Shown: positions 34,996-43,277 of the stretch, piece after piece
Layout: each line of letters begins with the position of its first letter
How positions within the stretch are numbered: the stretch's first letter is position 1
DNA from: Methanoculleus oceani
Lineage (GTDB): Archaea > Halobacteriota > Methanomicrobia > Methanomicrobiales > Methanoculleaceae
Length of the DNA stretch: 64,000 nt
Direction of reading: 5' to 3'
NCBI RefSeq assembly: GCF_023702065.1
Contig: NZ_QFDM01000001.1
Location: 868,001-932,000 of the forward strand
Translations under genes and position numbers: made by a program
The notes under the pieces: generated by a model
What the model was told of the DNA's origin: nothing
Databases searched by the model: none
Seen by the model: the letters and a program-made list of their open reading frames with translations, nothing else

Positions 34996-35421
34996 TTATC
35001 TGGCAAACTCTTTGAGCGGGCTTGGACCGAGCTCGTTGATGGTCTTGACGACGTCCTCCATGACCATGCCCCACTTTGCACCCTCAGATGCGGAGACGAA
35101 GGTCATCCTGAGACGCTTGTCGTCAAGGCCGATGTTCTTGAGGACACTCTTCAAGAGGAACATCCTCTTCGCGGCCTTAAAGTTGCCCTCAAGGTAGTGG
35201 CAGTCGCCGAAGTGACAGCCCGAGACCAGCACGCCGTCCGCCCCGTCCTGGAATGCCTTCAGGATGAAGAGAGGATCGATCCGACCCGTGCACATCACGC
35301 GGATGGCACGGATGTCGGGCGGGTACTGAATACGGGCGCCGCCGGCGAGGTCTGCACCTGCGTAGGAACACCAGTTGCAGATGATGGCGATGATCTTGGG
35401 TTTCCAGTTCTCGTCTGCCAT
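34996..35421 (-). CDS. mvhD: MvhD-type iron-sulfur subunit (electron entry to HdrA)
   Basis: The 141-residue protein matches MvhD, which carries a [2Fe-2S] cluster and links an electron donor to HdrA: IIAICNWC-like CNWCSYAGAD near residue 16, IRVMCTGRIDPLFILKAF, and GVLVSGCHFGDCHYLEGN. It sits directly downstream of hdrA with no gap. The hydrogenase genes mvhA and mvhG are not adjacent, so the donor may be formate dehydrogenase or a hydrogenase encoded elsewhere. Confidence 0.94.
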   Translation of the reverse strand: MADENWKPKIIAIICNWCSYAGADLAGGARIQYPPDIRAIRVMCTGRIDPLFILKAFQDGADGVLVSGCHFGDCHYLEGNFKAAKRMFLLKSVLKNIGLDDKRLRMTFVSASEGAKWGMVMEDVVKTINELGPSPLKEFAR

Positions 35422-37443
35422 TTACTGTTCACCTCCGAGGAGGAATGCATCGATCTGCGCAACAATCTGCGGGGTCGCAAAGTGCTGCATCCAGATTGCG
35501 CCGCCGGGGCAGAACCCGCCGCAGGTTCCGCAGCCCTTGCACTTGGCTTCGGTGACCTGCATGACCGTGCGACCGTCCTTCTCGATGAGCGCGAGGGCGC
35601 TGTAGGGGCACTGGTTGACACACAGTCCGCATCCGGCGCACTTCTCCTCCATGCACTGGGCGAAGTAGGGCTCGAGCTCCACCTCTCCCCTGTGGATCGG
35701 GATGGATGCCGCGGATGCCGCACCCTCTGCCTGGGCGACCGTGTCCGGAATATCCTTCGGTCCCTGGCAGACACCGGCGAGGTAGACACCGGCAGTGGTG
35801 GTGCCGCACGGGTTCAGCTTCGGGTGGGCTTCGAGGAGCCAGCCGTCCTGCGAGCAGGAGACACCGAAGAGCCTCCGGGTCTTCTCGGTTTCGGCGGAGG
35901 GCTGGATGGCGGCTGCGAGCACGACAAGGTCGACTTCCATGTCGATGGGCCGGCCGAGGAGCGTGTCCTCCGCATTGACGTGAAGGTTCTTGGTCACCGG
36001 ATCTTCGGTGATGTTTGCCACACGGCCGCGGATGAACTTTGCACCCTCGTCCTGGATGCGGTAGTAGAACTCCTCGTACATCTTCCCGAAGGACCGGATG
36101 TCCATGTAGAAGATGTAGGGTACCACGCCGGGGATCTTCTCGATGATCTGGTGGGCGTGCTTGAGCGAGTACATGCAGCAGAACCGCGAGCAGTAGGGCT
36201 TGCCGACCCCGGTGTTGTCACGGGAGCCCGCACAGAGGACGAACGCGACCTTCTTCGGGGTTTCGCCGTCGCTCGGGCGGACAAGGTGACCTCCGGTCGG
36301 ACCGGATGCGCAGATCAGGCGCTCGAACTCAAGCGACGTGATGACGTTGTCGTAGTTCTTGTAACCCCACTCGAATTTCTTCTCGATGGGGAAGATGTCG
36401 TATCCCAGGGCGAGGACGACGGTTCCGACCTTGACGGTCATGAGTTCGTCCTTCATCTCGAGGTCGACCGCCTTCTTCTCACCGCATGCCTCGACACAGA
36501 GGCCGCACTTGACGCAGGCGTCGAAGTCGACGGTGTAGATCAGCGGGGAGACCTGCGGGTGGTAGATGTAGATCGCCTTTCTCGGCGCCATGCCGAGCTC
36601 GAACGGGTTCGGCTTGATGACCGGGCAGACTTCGACACAGTCGCCGCAGCCGGTACAGCCGCCGCCGACGATGCCGCGGGCCTCGGCCTCTGCCGGGGTG
36701 ATGACACCGCGTGCCTTCTTCCGGAGGGTCACATCGAAGTTGCCGATGTATCCCTCGACCTGTTCGACCTCGGTGTAGGTGAGGAGTTCGATGCCTTCGT
36801 TGCGGTAGACGTCCACCATCTTCGGGGTCAGGATACACTGCGAGCAGTCCAGCGTCGGGAACGTCTTGTCGAGCTGGGACATCCTGCCGCCGATCGTGGG
36901 GCTCTTCTCAACGAGGTAGGTCTTGATGCCTGCGTTCGCAAGGTCGAGTGCCGCCTGCATGCCGCCGACGCCACCGCCGACGACCATCGCCGCCTTCTCT
37001 ACGGGGACGCTCTTCGGGACGAGGTCCTCAAGCAGGGAGGCCTTTGCTACGGCGATCCTGACTGCGTCCTTTGCCTTGGATGTGGCTTCTTCGGGCTGGT
37101 GCATGTGCACCCACGAGTTCTGCTCGCGGATGTTTGCCATCTCGAACCGGAAGGGGTTTAAGCCACCCGCCTTGGTCGCGTTACGGAACGTGGGCTCGTG
37201 CAGACGGGGAGAACAGGCCGCCACGACTACTCCGGTCAGTTTCTGCTCCGCAATGGCCTCCGCGATCTTGTTCTGGCCGGGGGTCGAGCACATATACTGG
37301 TAGTCATCGGCGACGATGACGTTCGGGAGCGTCCTGGCGTACTCCATTACCGCCTTGACGTCGATGGAGCCCGCAATATTGGTACCACAGTGGCACACAA
37401 AAACGCCAATTCTTGGCTCTTCGTTCTTTTTGACTTCTGCCAT
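35422..37443 (-). CDS. hdrA: CoB-CoM heterodisulfide reductase subunit A, flavin-bifurcating
   Basis: HdrA holds the FAD that splits electron pairs between heterodisulfide and ferredoxin. The 673-residue protein shows VCHCGTNIAG (N-terminal domain), the FAD-binding MVVGGGVGGMQAALDLANAG, and cluster motifs CTGCGDCVEVCP and CVKCGLCVEAC in the centre and CAGCGLCVNQCP and CKGCGTCGGFCP at the C-terminus. No selenocysteine is needed. The ATG at 37443 follows GAGGTG. It lies between hdrB and mvhD. Confidence 0.96.
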   Translation of the reverse strand: MAEVKKNEEPRIGVFVCHCGTNIAGSIDVKAVMEYARTLPNVIVADDYQYMCSTPGQNKIAEAIAEQKLTGVVVAACSPRLHEPTFRNATKAGGLNPFRFEMANIREQNSWVHMHQPEEATSKAKDAVRIAVAKASLLEDLVPKSVPVEKAAMVVGGGVGGMQAALDLANAGIKTYLVEKSPTIGGRMSQLDKTFPTLDCSQCILTPKMVDVYRNEGIELLTYTEVEQVEGYIGNFDVTLRKKARGVITPAEAEARGIVGGGCTGCGDCVEVCPVIKPNPFELGMAPRKAIYIYHPQVSPLIYTVDFDACVKCGLCVEACGEKKAVDLEMKDELMTVKVGTVVLALGYDIFPIEKKFEWGYKNYDNVITSLEFERLICASGPTGGHLVRPSDGETPKKVAFVLCAGSRDNTGVGKPYCSRFCCMYSLKHAHQIIEKIPGVVPYIFYMDIRSFGKMYEEFYYRIQDEGAKFIRGRVANITEDPVTKNLHVNAEDTLLGRPIDMEVDLVVLAAAIQPSAETEKTRRLFGVSCSQDGWLLEAHPKLNPCGTTTAGVYLAGVCQGPKDIPDTVAQAEGAASAASIPIHRGEVELEPYFAQCMEEKCAGCGLCVNQCPYSALALIEKDGRTVMQVTEAKCKGCGTCGGFCPGGAIWMQHFATPQIVAQIDAFLLGGEQ

Positions 37444-37454
37444 GTATTTGCACC

Positions 37455-38357
37455 TCACAGGATCTTCTTCAGGAACGGCTCAACATCGATGGCATGGAGG
37501 TCGAGTGCAAGCTCGTCCGGGCTCATGCCCTGTGCCAGTCCCAGGAGTTCGTTGTAGTGCAGGACGGGGATGCCGTATTCAGCACCGAATTTTTCCTTGA
37601 TCTCGATCTGGCCGCGGTCGAACTGGAGCTGGCAGAACGGACAGACTTCGGTGACTGCATCGATGCCTGCTTCCGTCATGTTGATCAGCTTCTCATTCGT
37701 GATGTCGAGCGCATGTGCGATATCGAATCCACGGACACCGCCGCCGGCACCGCAGCACTGCATCTTGTTGCGGTACTGGATCGGTTCGGCGCCGAGAGCG
37801 GCGACGAGTTCTTCCATCCACATCGGATTCTCGGTGTCCCCGAAGTGCCGCTCTTTGCTCGGCTTCATCAGGTGGCAGCCGTAGTGAACGGCGATCTTCG
37901 CACCGGAGAGGGGGCGCTTGACGCTGTCGGCGAGTTTCTTGACGCCCACGATCTTGGGATCGTAGTAGAGCTCGGCGAGGTGCCAGACGTCGACGGTCCC
38001 CTTGAACTCCATATCGATCTCTTTGAGCACCTCGTTGACTCCGTCGCGGAGTTCATCGTTGTGCTTCAGCTTGTGGTTGACTTCCCAGATGGACTTGTAG
38101 CACCCGTTGCAGATCAGGGCGATGTCCATGCCCATCTGCTCGGCGAGCACGACGTTCCGGGCCGCCATCGCGTACCAGACATTTAAGTCGATCGAACCGA
38201 ACGCACCCGGTGCCGGGCAGCAGCTTGCGCCCTTCAGGGGCAGGAGGTCGATGCCGACGTTCTTGCTGGTCTGGATGGCCGCCGCCTCGATTCCCGGATA
38301 CCGGTTCGGGGCGATGCACCCGAGGAAGAATGCATACTGATGGTTGTTTCCGCTCAT
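37455..38357 (-). CDS. hdrB: CoB-CoM heterodisulfide reductase subunit B
   Basis: HdrB holds the two noncubane iron-sulfur clusters that cleave the CoM-S-S-CoB disulfide. The 300-residue protein has the paired Cys-rich CCG domains: GCIAPNRYPGIE with SCCPAPGAFGS and CNGCYKS, then HYGCHLMKPS, QCCGAGGGVRGFD and CPFCQLQFD. Length and order are standard. The hdrA ribosome binding site overlaps its end. Confidence 0.96.
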   Translation of the reverse strand: MSGNNHQYAFFLGCIAPNRYPGIEAAAIQTSKNVGIDLLPLKGASCCPAPGAFGSIDLNVWYAMAARNVVLAEQMGMDIALICNGCYKSIWEVNHKLKHNDELRDGVNEVLKEIDMEFKGTVDVWHLAELYYDPKIVGVKKLADSVKRPLSGAKIAVHYGCHLMKPSKERHFGDTENPMWMEELVAALGAEPIQYRNKMQCCGAGGGVRGFDIAHALDITNEKLINMTEAGIDAVTEVCPFCQLQFDRGQIEIKEKFGAEYGIPVLHYNELLGLAQGMSPDELALDLHAIDVEPFLKKIL

Positions 38358-38361
38358 GGTT

Positions 38362-38943
38362 TCACTCTCCCTCCGCGAGAATTCTGTCCGCGTTCTCTTT
38401 CAGCCTGTAGTGGTCGAGGATCTTCCTGATGCCGGGCAGGTACTCGGGGTACTTGTGCGTCGTCTCAGGCTCCTCCTCGAGGCCGAGTTTCTTCCGGGCT
38501 GCGCGGTTCGCGTCGTTGTTCGGGACACCGTGGCCCGACTTGTAGATCAGCTGGACGGTCTGGAGGAAGTTGCGTGGAATGATGTCCCGCTTGAACGCCA
38601 GGTTCCGCATCGCCATGATCGCGTCGGTCGGTGCGAGGTTCCGGGGGCACCGGTCGGTGCAACTGTAACAGGTGGTGCAGAGCCAGAGGTCCGGATCGGT
38701 GAGGACCTCCTCCTCGAGGCCGAGGACTGCCTTGCGCATGAACAGCCGGATACGGTACGAACTCCGCGGTGCCGAGGGGCACGATCCGGTGCAGGTGCCG
38801 CACTGGTAGCACATGTGGGCGGCCGTCTGCCCGATCTTCTCCACATCTTTGATAAACTCAGGGTTGCTGTCAGGAATGTAGTACTTCCTGTCCCGGAGTT
38901 TCTCCGCGAGTTTCTGGTCCTTATAGTCTTTCTTTACTGCCAT
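38362..38943 (-). CDS. hdrC: CoB-CoM heterodisulfide reductase subunit C
   Basis: The 193-residue protein is the two-cluster [4Fe-4S] subunit carrying electrons from HdrA to HdrB. Motifs are CYQCGTCTGSCP (about residues 45-56) and CTTCYSCTDRCP (about 89-100), with RNLAFKRDIIPRNFLQTVQ in the helical C-terminal part. It follows fwdF by ten bases and precedes hdrB by four. Confidence 0.95.
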   Translation of the reverse strand: MAVKKDYKDQKLAEKLRDRKYYIPDSNPEFIKDVEKIGQTAAHMCYQCGTCTGSCPSAPRSSYRIRLFMRKAVLGLEEEVLTDPDLWLCTTCYSCTDRCPRNLAPTDAIMAMRNLAFKRDIIPRNFLQTVQLIYKSGHGVPNNDANRAARKKLGLEEEPETTHKYPEYLPGIRKILDHYRLKENADRILAEGE

Positions 38944-38953
38944 TGGCTATCCC

Positions 38954-40123
38954 TCACGCCTCTTCTGCTTCTCCCAGAACTTTAACCTCGACCTCTCCGG
39001 GGGCGGTCTCTTTGACCTTCGACGTCCTCGGGGCGAGCAGCTTCTCCTTGATCTGCTTGAAGAGTTCCGTCTCCTTGTCCTTCATCCGGATACCCGTCCG
39101 CCGCAGGATGATCGCATCCTCGCTCGGGCAGGCGTTGACACAGGCACCACAGAGGATACAGAAGTCCTTGTTGATGGCGATGTTGGCCTCAACCTCTCCC
39201 TTCATCTCCTTTGCCGGGACGGGGGAGGGCAGGTAGAGCGCGTTGCAGGGGCAGACCTCGACACAGGTCGAGCAGCCTCCGGGGCACTTCTCGGGGTTGA
39301 TCTCGATATCTCCCTCGAAGATCTTCTCGACGGTGATTGCCTCCTGGGGGCAGGTCTCGACGCACCAGGTACAGGTGCAGCAGTTGTCCTGCTCGATATC
39401 GACCTTGCCGGGCAGCTTGTCGCTGATGACCTCACGCTCGAGCGTGATGCACTCCTGGGGGCAGGCCTCGACGCAGATAGTGCACCCGTCGCAGGTGGCC
39501 TCTTCCCACTTGACTTCCCCTTCGATCTTACCGGTCTCGGGGTTCGGGGCGTTGCGAACGACGGTGATGCTCGGGCAGAGCTCGCCGCAGATGCCACAGA
39601 CGTCGCACTTCTCGGTGTCGACGGTAAACGTGGTCTTGGTCTGCAGTGCAGCCTGACGCGGCTTGCCGGCTTCGTCGCCGCCCTCGAATGCGGGGACATC
39701 GCGGTTGATGGCGTCCCTCGGGCAGGCCTCTTCACAGATGGTGCACCGGTCGCATTTCTCCTCGTCGATCACGGTGACCATGTCGTACGTGGGGAATCCT
39801 TCCTTCTCAAGAATCGGGAGCCTCTCCTCCCCGTCGATCTTGAGCGTCATCGCATTGAAGGGGCACATGATGACGCATACGCCACAGTACGAACACTTCT
39901 CGGGGTTGACGTCGACAGGTTCTGCGTAGTCGATTGCCCCACGGCGTGTCGCACCGACTGGTCCGAGCACGATTGCCTCTTCAGGGCAGGCGTCGACACA
40001 GATGCCGCAGCCCGTGCAGGTCTCTGCGTTCAGGATCAGGTTGTTGACTGCCTTCAGGAGCCTCTGCTCCATGATGACGTTCTGTCCTTCCCGCGTTTTG
40101 GAATACTTTGGAAACAGTGCCAT
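38954..40123 (-). CDS. fwdF: Formylmethanofuran dehydrogenase polyferredoxin subunit F
   Basis: The 389-residue protein carries eight ferredoxin motifs of the C-x2-C-x2-C-x3-C type, starting CTGCGICVDACP, CSYCGVCVIMCP and CDRCTICEEACP and ending CPGGCSTCVEVCP and CILCGACVNACP. FwdF is the electron wire between the CO2-reducing FwdB site and the heterodisulfide reductase. Its position between fwdG and hdrC supports a physical Hdr-Fwd complex. Confidence 0.95.
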   Translation of the reverse strand: MALFPKYSKTREGQNVIMEQRLLKAVNNLILNAETCTGCGICVDACPEEAIVLGPVGATRRGAIDYAEPVDVNPEKCSYCGVCVIMCPFNAMTLKIDGEERLPILEKEGFPTYDMVTVIDEEKCDRCTICEEACPRDAINRDVPAFEGGDEAGKPRQAALQTKTTFTVDTEKCDVCGICGELCPSITVVRNAPNPETGKIEGEVKWEEATCDGCTICVEACPQECITLEREVISDKLPGKVDIEQDNCCTCTWCVETCPQEAITVEKIFEGDIEINPEKCPGGCSTCVEVCPCNALYLPSPVPAKEMKGEVEANIAINKDFCILCGACVNACPSEDAIILRRTGIRMKDKETELFKQIKEKLLAPRTSKVKETAPGEVEVKVLGEAEEA

Positions 40124-40138
40124 ATTCTAGTATCACTC

Positions 40139-40411
40139 CTAGGCTTCCACTTTTCGGGCCTTGGCCCGGCTCTCCCACGGTCCTCCAAGCGCGATAACTC
40201 CATAGGGGCATGCCTGGACGCATACGCCGCAACCGGCGCAGAGCTCGGAGTTGAAATCAAGGATGACGGCTTTGCCGTCTTTGACCTTGTAGATCTTCTC
40301 TTTCGTCACCGGATCTTCGGTGTAGAGCTCGAGAGCGTCGACCGGACATGCCACCACGCAGTTATTGCAGCCTGTACATCGTTCCATATTGATGTGCAAT
40401 GCAAATGCCAT
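40139..40411 (-). CDS. fwdG: Formylmethanofuran dehydrogenase ferredoxin subunit G
   Basis: The 90-residue protein has two [4Fe-4S] motifs, CTGCNNCVVACP (about residues 12-23) and CAGCGVCVQACP (about 58-69), as in FwdG/FmdG. It mediates electron transfer to FwdB. It is the first gene of the ten-gene fwd-hdr operon. The ATG at 40411 gives the standard AFALHINMERC start; a longer in-frame reading would run through the promoter. Confidence 0.93.
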   Translation of the reverse strand: MAFALHINMERCTGCNNCVVACPVDALELYTEDPVTKEKIYKVKDGKAVILDFNSELCAGCGVCVQACPYGVIALGGPWESRAKARKVEA

Positions 40412-41180
40412 GGTATCACGCACCAGATCTGATCGATTAAAAATCGATATAAAAAGAATTGTCAAAGAATATACATAAACTTTCTGAAATCCGGCAGTCT
40501 TATATTCCAGAACTATGATTATCTGTCAAATTTTATAAATTAAAACAGTTAGTATGTTAACCCGATGTCCGAAATCTCGCCGTCAAACGCACATCCGGTG
40601 CGAAGGCAAATAGAAAACGTTAAATCATAGATCGGGGTTTCTGATGAAAATCGGTGGCCAATCCGGCCCGGGAGCGTTGAGATCGGGCCGGATCACCTCG
40701 CGAGCCGGGTAGAAACTCTCCCCCCCTGCCGGCAGGGGTCTGTCACCGCTTGCGCGGTTTGAGCAGTAACCATTTCTGTATCCATTGACTCTTCTCTCTC
40801 CGTGTCGGACGCCTGCGCTCGCCCCCAGAAGCCCCCCGGATCCTGCGCCCGCGATCCCGCTGCCGCATCCTGGATGGCCCCGCAGGGCAGGTCTGCAGAC
40901 CCGGAGCATGCTTAACCCGGTCACTGCGGCAGGTCTGGAGCACATGACCATTTCAGGCCTGGAAGGTGTAACCGGGGAGATCACGGGGTGCTCCGGGATC
41001 CTGTCCCCGTTCTTTTCACGTTTACTCCGGCGCGATGGCGAATATCGATGAGTGGACGGTGCCGCAGGGTGCCGCGCGGTTCGGACCCCATGACTGTGGC
41101 GCACAGGCCGCTGCCGGGAAAAAAAGAAACCTTATTCTGTCCACATCGTAACATTGTAGCAAACGAGGTGTATTCTGTCC
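40412..41180. other. Long intergenic region between fwdG and ftr
   Basis: This 769-base stretch separates divergent fwdG and ftr. Its fwdG end is AT-rich and holds a promoter. The middle (about 40640-41100) is GC-rich, and its reading frames are Arg/Pro/Gly-rich without recognisable motifs. The ftr end has a GAAACCTTATT element near 41126 and a GAGGTG binding site near 41166. I can support no gene here. Confidence 0.55.
40432..40457 (-). promoter_or_regulatory. Putative fwd-hdr promoter with overlapping palindrome
   Basis: On the minus strand CTTTTTATATCG is a good TATA box about 35-45 bases ahead of the fwdG ATG. Two ATCGAT half-sites (40432-40437 and 40443-40448) form an inverted repeat over the region between the TATA box and the expected start, where a bound regulator would block initiation. 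Confidence 0.55.
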
Positions 41181-42089
41181 ATGGAACTGAATGGCGTTAC
41201 TATCGATGATACCTATGCAGAGGCGTTCCCGACCTGGGTGGCACGGCCCATTATCACCGCCGTCACCGAGGAGTGGGCATACAAGGCAGCAGTGGAGGCC
41301 GTCGGCTTTGCCACCTCCACCATCGGGTGTCCGGCCGAGGCGGGTATCGACTGCTTCGTCTCCGCCGACGAGACCCCCGACGGACGGCCCGGCTACGCGA
41401 TCATGATCTGTGCGAGCAAGAAGAAGCTCAAGGAGCAGCTTGTTGAGCGCCTTGCCGAGTGCATCCTCACCGCCCCGACGACGGCGGTCTTCGACGGCCT
41501 TGCCGACGTCGTCGCCGAGGTCCCGGAGAAGCTCCCGGTCAAGCTCCACTTCTTCGGCGACGGGTTCGAGGAGAAGCGCGAGGTCGGCGGCAGGACGGTA
41601 TGGGCCATCCCGATCATGGAGGGCGAGTATATCGGTGAGGAGGAGTTCGGCACCGTCAAGGGCGTTGCGGGCGGCAATTTCTTCATCATGGGCGAGAACC
41701 AGATGGCCGCCCTGACCGCCGCCCAGGCGGCGGTCGACGCCATCAGCGGCGTCTGCGGTGTCATCACGTCCTTCCCCGGCGGCGTCGTTGCGAGCGGCTC
41801 GAAGGTCGGGAGCAAGAAGTACAAGTTCATGGGCGCAAGCACGAACGAGGCCTACTGCCCGACCCTCCGCGACAGGGTCGAGGGCAGCAAGGTCCCCGAG
41901 GGCGTCAAGGCGGTCTACGAGATCGTCATCGACGGCGTCGACGAGGACTCTATCAAGACCGCGATGGCCGAGGGCATCCGGGCGGCAACCAAGGTGCCGG
42001 GCGTGAAGTTCATCAGCGCCGGGAACTTCGGCGGCAGCCTCGGACCGTTCAAGTTCGACCTGAAGGACGTCCTCGCGGACTATCTCTAA
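41181..42089 (+). CDS. ftr: Formylmethanofuran:tetrahydromethanopterin formyltransferase
   Basis: Ftr moves the formyl group from methanofuran to tetrahydromethanopterin, the step after Fwd. The 302-residue protein starts [19 protein letters not shown] and contains the [14 protein letters not shown]-like segment [28 protein letters not shown] and the C-terminal [16 protein letters not shown]. Length is in the usual range (about 297-302). It is the only core-pathway gene here on the plus strand. GAGGTG lies upstream. Confidence 0.96.
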   Translation: MELNGVTIDDTYAEAFPTWVARPIITAVTEEWAYKAAVEAVGFATSTIGCPAEAGIDCFVSADETPDGRPGYAIMICASKKKLKEQLVERLAECILTAPTTAVFDGLADVVAEVPEKLPVKLHFFGDGFEEKREVGGRTVWAIPIMEGEYIGEEEFGTVKGVAGGNFFIMGENQMAALTAAQAAVDAISGVCGVITSFPGGVVASGSKVGSKKYKFMGASTNEAYCPTLRDRVEGSKVPEGVKAVYEIVIDGVDEDSIKTAMAEGIRAATKVPGVKFISAGNFGGSLGPFKFDLKDVLADYL

Positions 42090-42093
42090 TCTC

Positions 42094-42101
42094 TTTTTTT
42101 T
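42094..42101 (+). terminator. T-run terminator after ftr
   Basis: Eight consecutive T residues lie five bases after the ftr stop, a typical archaeal terminator. The sequence from here to 42260 shows nothing further. Confidence 0.6.
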
Positions 42102-42272
42102 GTGGCGGTTCTTGAGGGCTGCTGTCTGTTTGGTTGGCCCTGTTGTTGGGGGTGTGGCTACAGGATGCCGATCAAGTTCCCTGCCCATGCACGTATATGA
42201 GCCTCCCTCACCCGCCATCGCCCCGCCGGTGCCCCGGTGCCCGCGCCCCTTTTATGATGATCGATCCTCTTA

Positions 42273-42309
42273 AATATCGTTATCAACGATAATTTTGTTA
42301 ACGATAATT
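42273..42309. promoter_or_regulatory. AACGATAATT repeats ahead of the mmp11/aks operon
   Basis: AACGATAATT occurs twice in direct orientation (42285-42294 and 42300-42309), 15 bases apart, and a partial inverted copy (ATCGTTA) lies at about 42276. The block is AT-rich and ends 11 bases before the first gene of the operon. This looks like a multi-site operator overlapping the promoter. CTTAAATATCG at about 42269 is the best TATA candidate. Confidence 0.5.
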
Positions 42310-42320
42310 CCGGTGACATC

Positions 42321-43277
42321 ATGATTACGCTCACGCCCGATGAAGTCCGGGCCCGGTTCGGGCCGTTGTTCTCGATGAAGTACCTCGCCATGGTCGACCA
42401 GAACGCCGGTCTCGCGGAGATCCGCGAGCATTGCCGGGCCCGGGGAACCATCGAGTGGGATGCGGCGAATCGAGTGCGGGCGAAGGGTGCGGTCATGTCC
42501 TGCCATGTCGAGGGCACGACGATGACGATGCTCGCCCGGCTGGGCGTATCCCCGGCGAAGTTCGGGGCCGCCGGCCGGGAGATCGGCGGGCAGGCGCTTG
42601 AAGGGGTCGAGGTTGTCGGTGACGAAGTGGTGACGACCTGGTCGGGGATCGCCGGAGCGGGCGTCGGCGTCGCTGCCTGCCTGCCGCAGGCGCCGGGCGT
42701 GACCCGGGCCGAATACCCATCGGAGGACGATCTCAGGATCGGCGGCGCCCGCGTATGCCGGGTGCGAATCGCATCACCGCTCTACGAGAAGGTGACGATC
42801 GGGATCGACGACACCGACACTCGCGAGGAAGGCGCCACGTGGGTGCTCGCGCTCAAATGCGCCGAGGCCTGCACGATCCCCGGGGTGGAGTACCTGGACA
42901 TGCGTCTCGTTCAGCTGAACCCTGCGGTGCCGAAGAAGACCACCAACTGTGTCGGGTCGGCCCTGAACTTCGCCGTCCGCCCGGGAAAGGTGGATGAGCT
43001 CCTCGAGTACGTCCGCGACTTCGTCGAGTCGGGGGCGGTCAGCAACGACACCGGCATCGCTGTCTACCGGGGGATTGCGTTTGCGGAGGAGTCTCCCTAC
43101 TTAAAACGGGTCAAGACCGAGATCCTGACGGTCGATGACGCGGAGGCGGAGGCGGCACGGATGGGTGTCCGGTTCATCGACTCGACTGGACGGAAAGGAC
43201 GGATAGGAGCACTGGGCGCCGTTCTCTGGGGGAACAAGGGCGTTGAAGCGGCAGGTCTCTATGGAGAAACTTTCTGA
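42321..43277 (+). CDS. Methanogenesis marker 11-like protein with TiaS-type kinase domain
   Basis: The 318-residue protein has an N-terminal domain of unknown role and, from about residue 150, a segment like the ATP-using domain of tRNA-Ile2 agmatinylcytidine synthetase TiaS: TIGIDDTDT, then MRLVQLNPAVPKKTTNCVG. TiaS uses that DDTD motif to bind ATP and magnesium. It is a paralogue of the next gene. No tRNA-binding OB or zinc domain follows, so a small-molecule substrate is likely. It is the first gene of an operon leading into the aks genes. Function not known. Confidence 0.75.
   Translation: MITLTPDEVRARFGPLFSMKYLAMVDQNAGLAEIREHCRARGTIEWDAANRVRAKGAVMSCHVEGTTMTMLARLGVSPAKFGAAGREIGGQALEGVEVVGDEVVTTWSGIAGAGVGVAACLPQAPGVTRAEYPSEDDLRIGGARVCRVRIASPLYEKVTIGIDDTDTREEGATWVLALKCAEACTIPGVEYLDMRLVQLNPAVPKKTTNCVGSALNFAVRPGKVDELLEYVRDFVESGAVSNDTGIAVYRGIAFAEESPYLKRVKTEILTVDDAEAEAARMGVRFIDSTGRKGRIGALGAVLWGNKGVEAAGLYGETF

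Noticed and set aside
34963-37161. 732-codon open frame antisense to hdrA
   Set aside because: It is a shadow of hdrA, whose FAD and cluster motifs are clear; the antisense product is low-complexity Val/Asp/Arg-rich.
40625-41104. 159-codon minus-strand frame in the fwdG-ftr gap
   Set aside because: The composition is Arg/Pro/Gly/Ser-rich with no motif and no convincing ribosome binding site; treated as non-coding.
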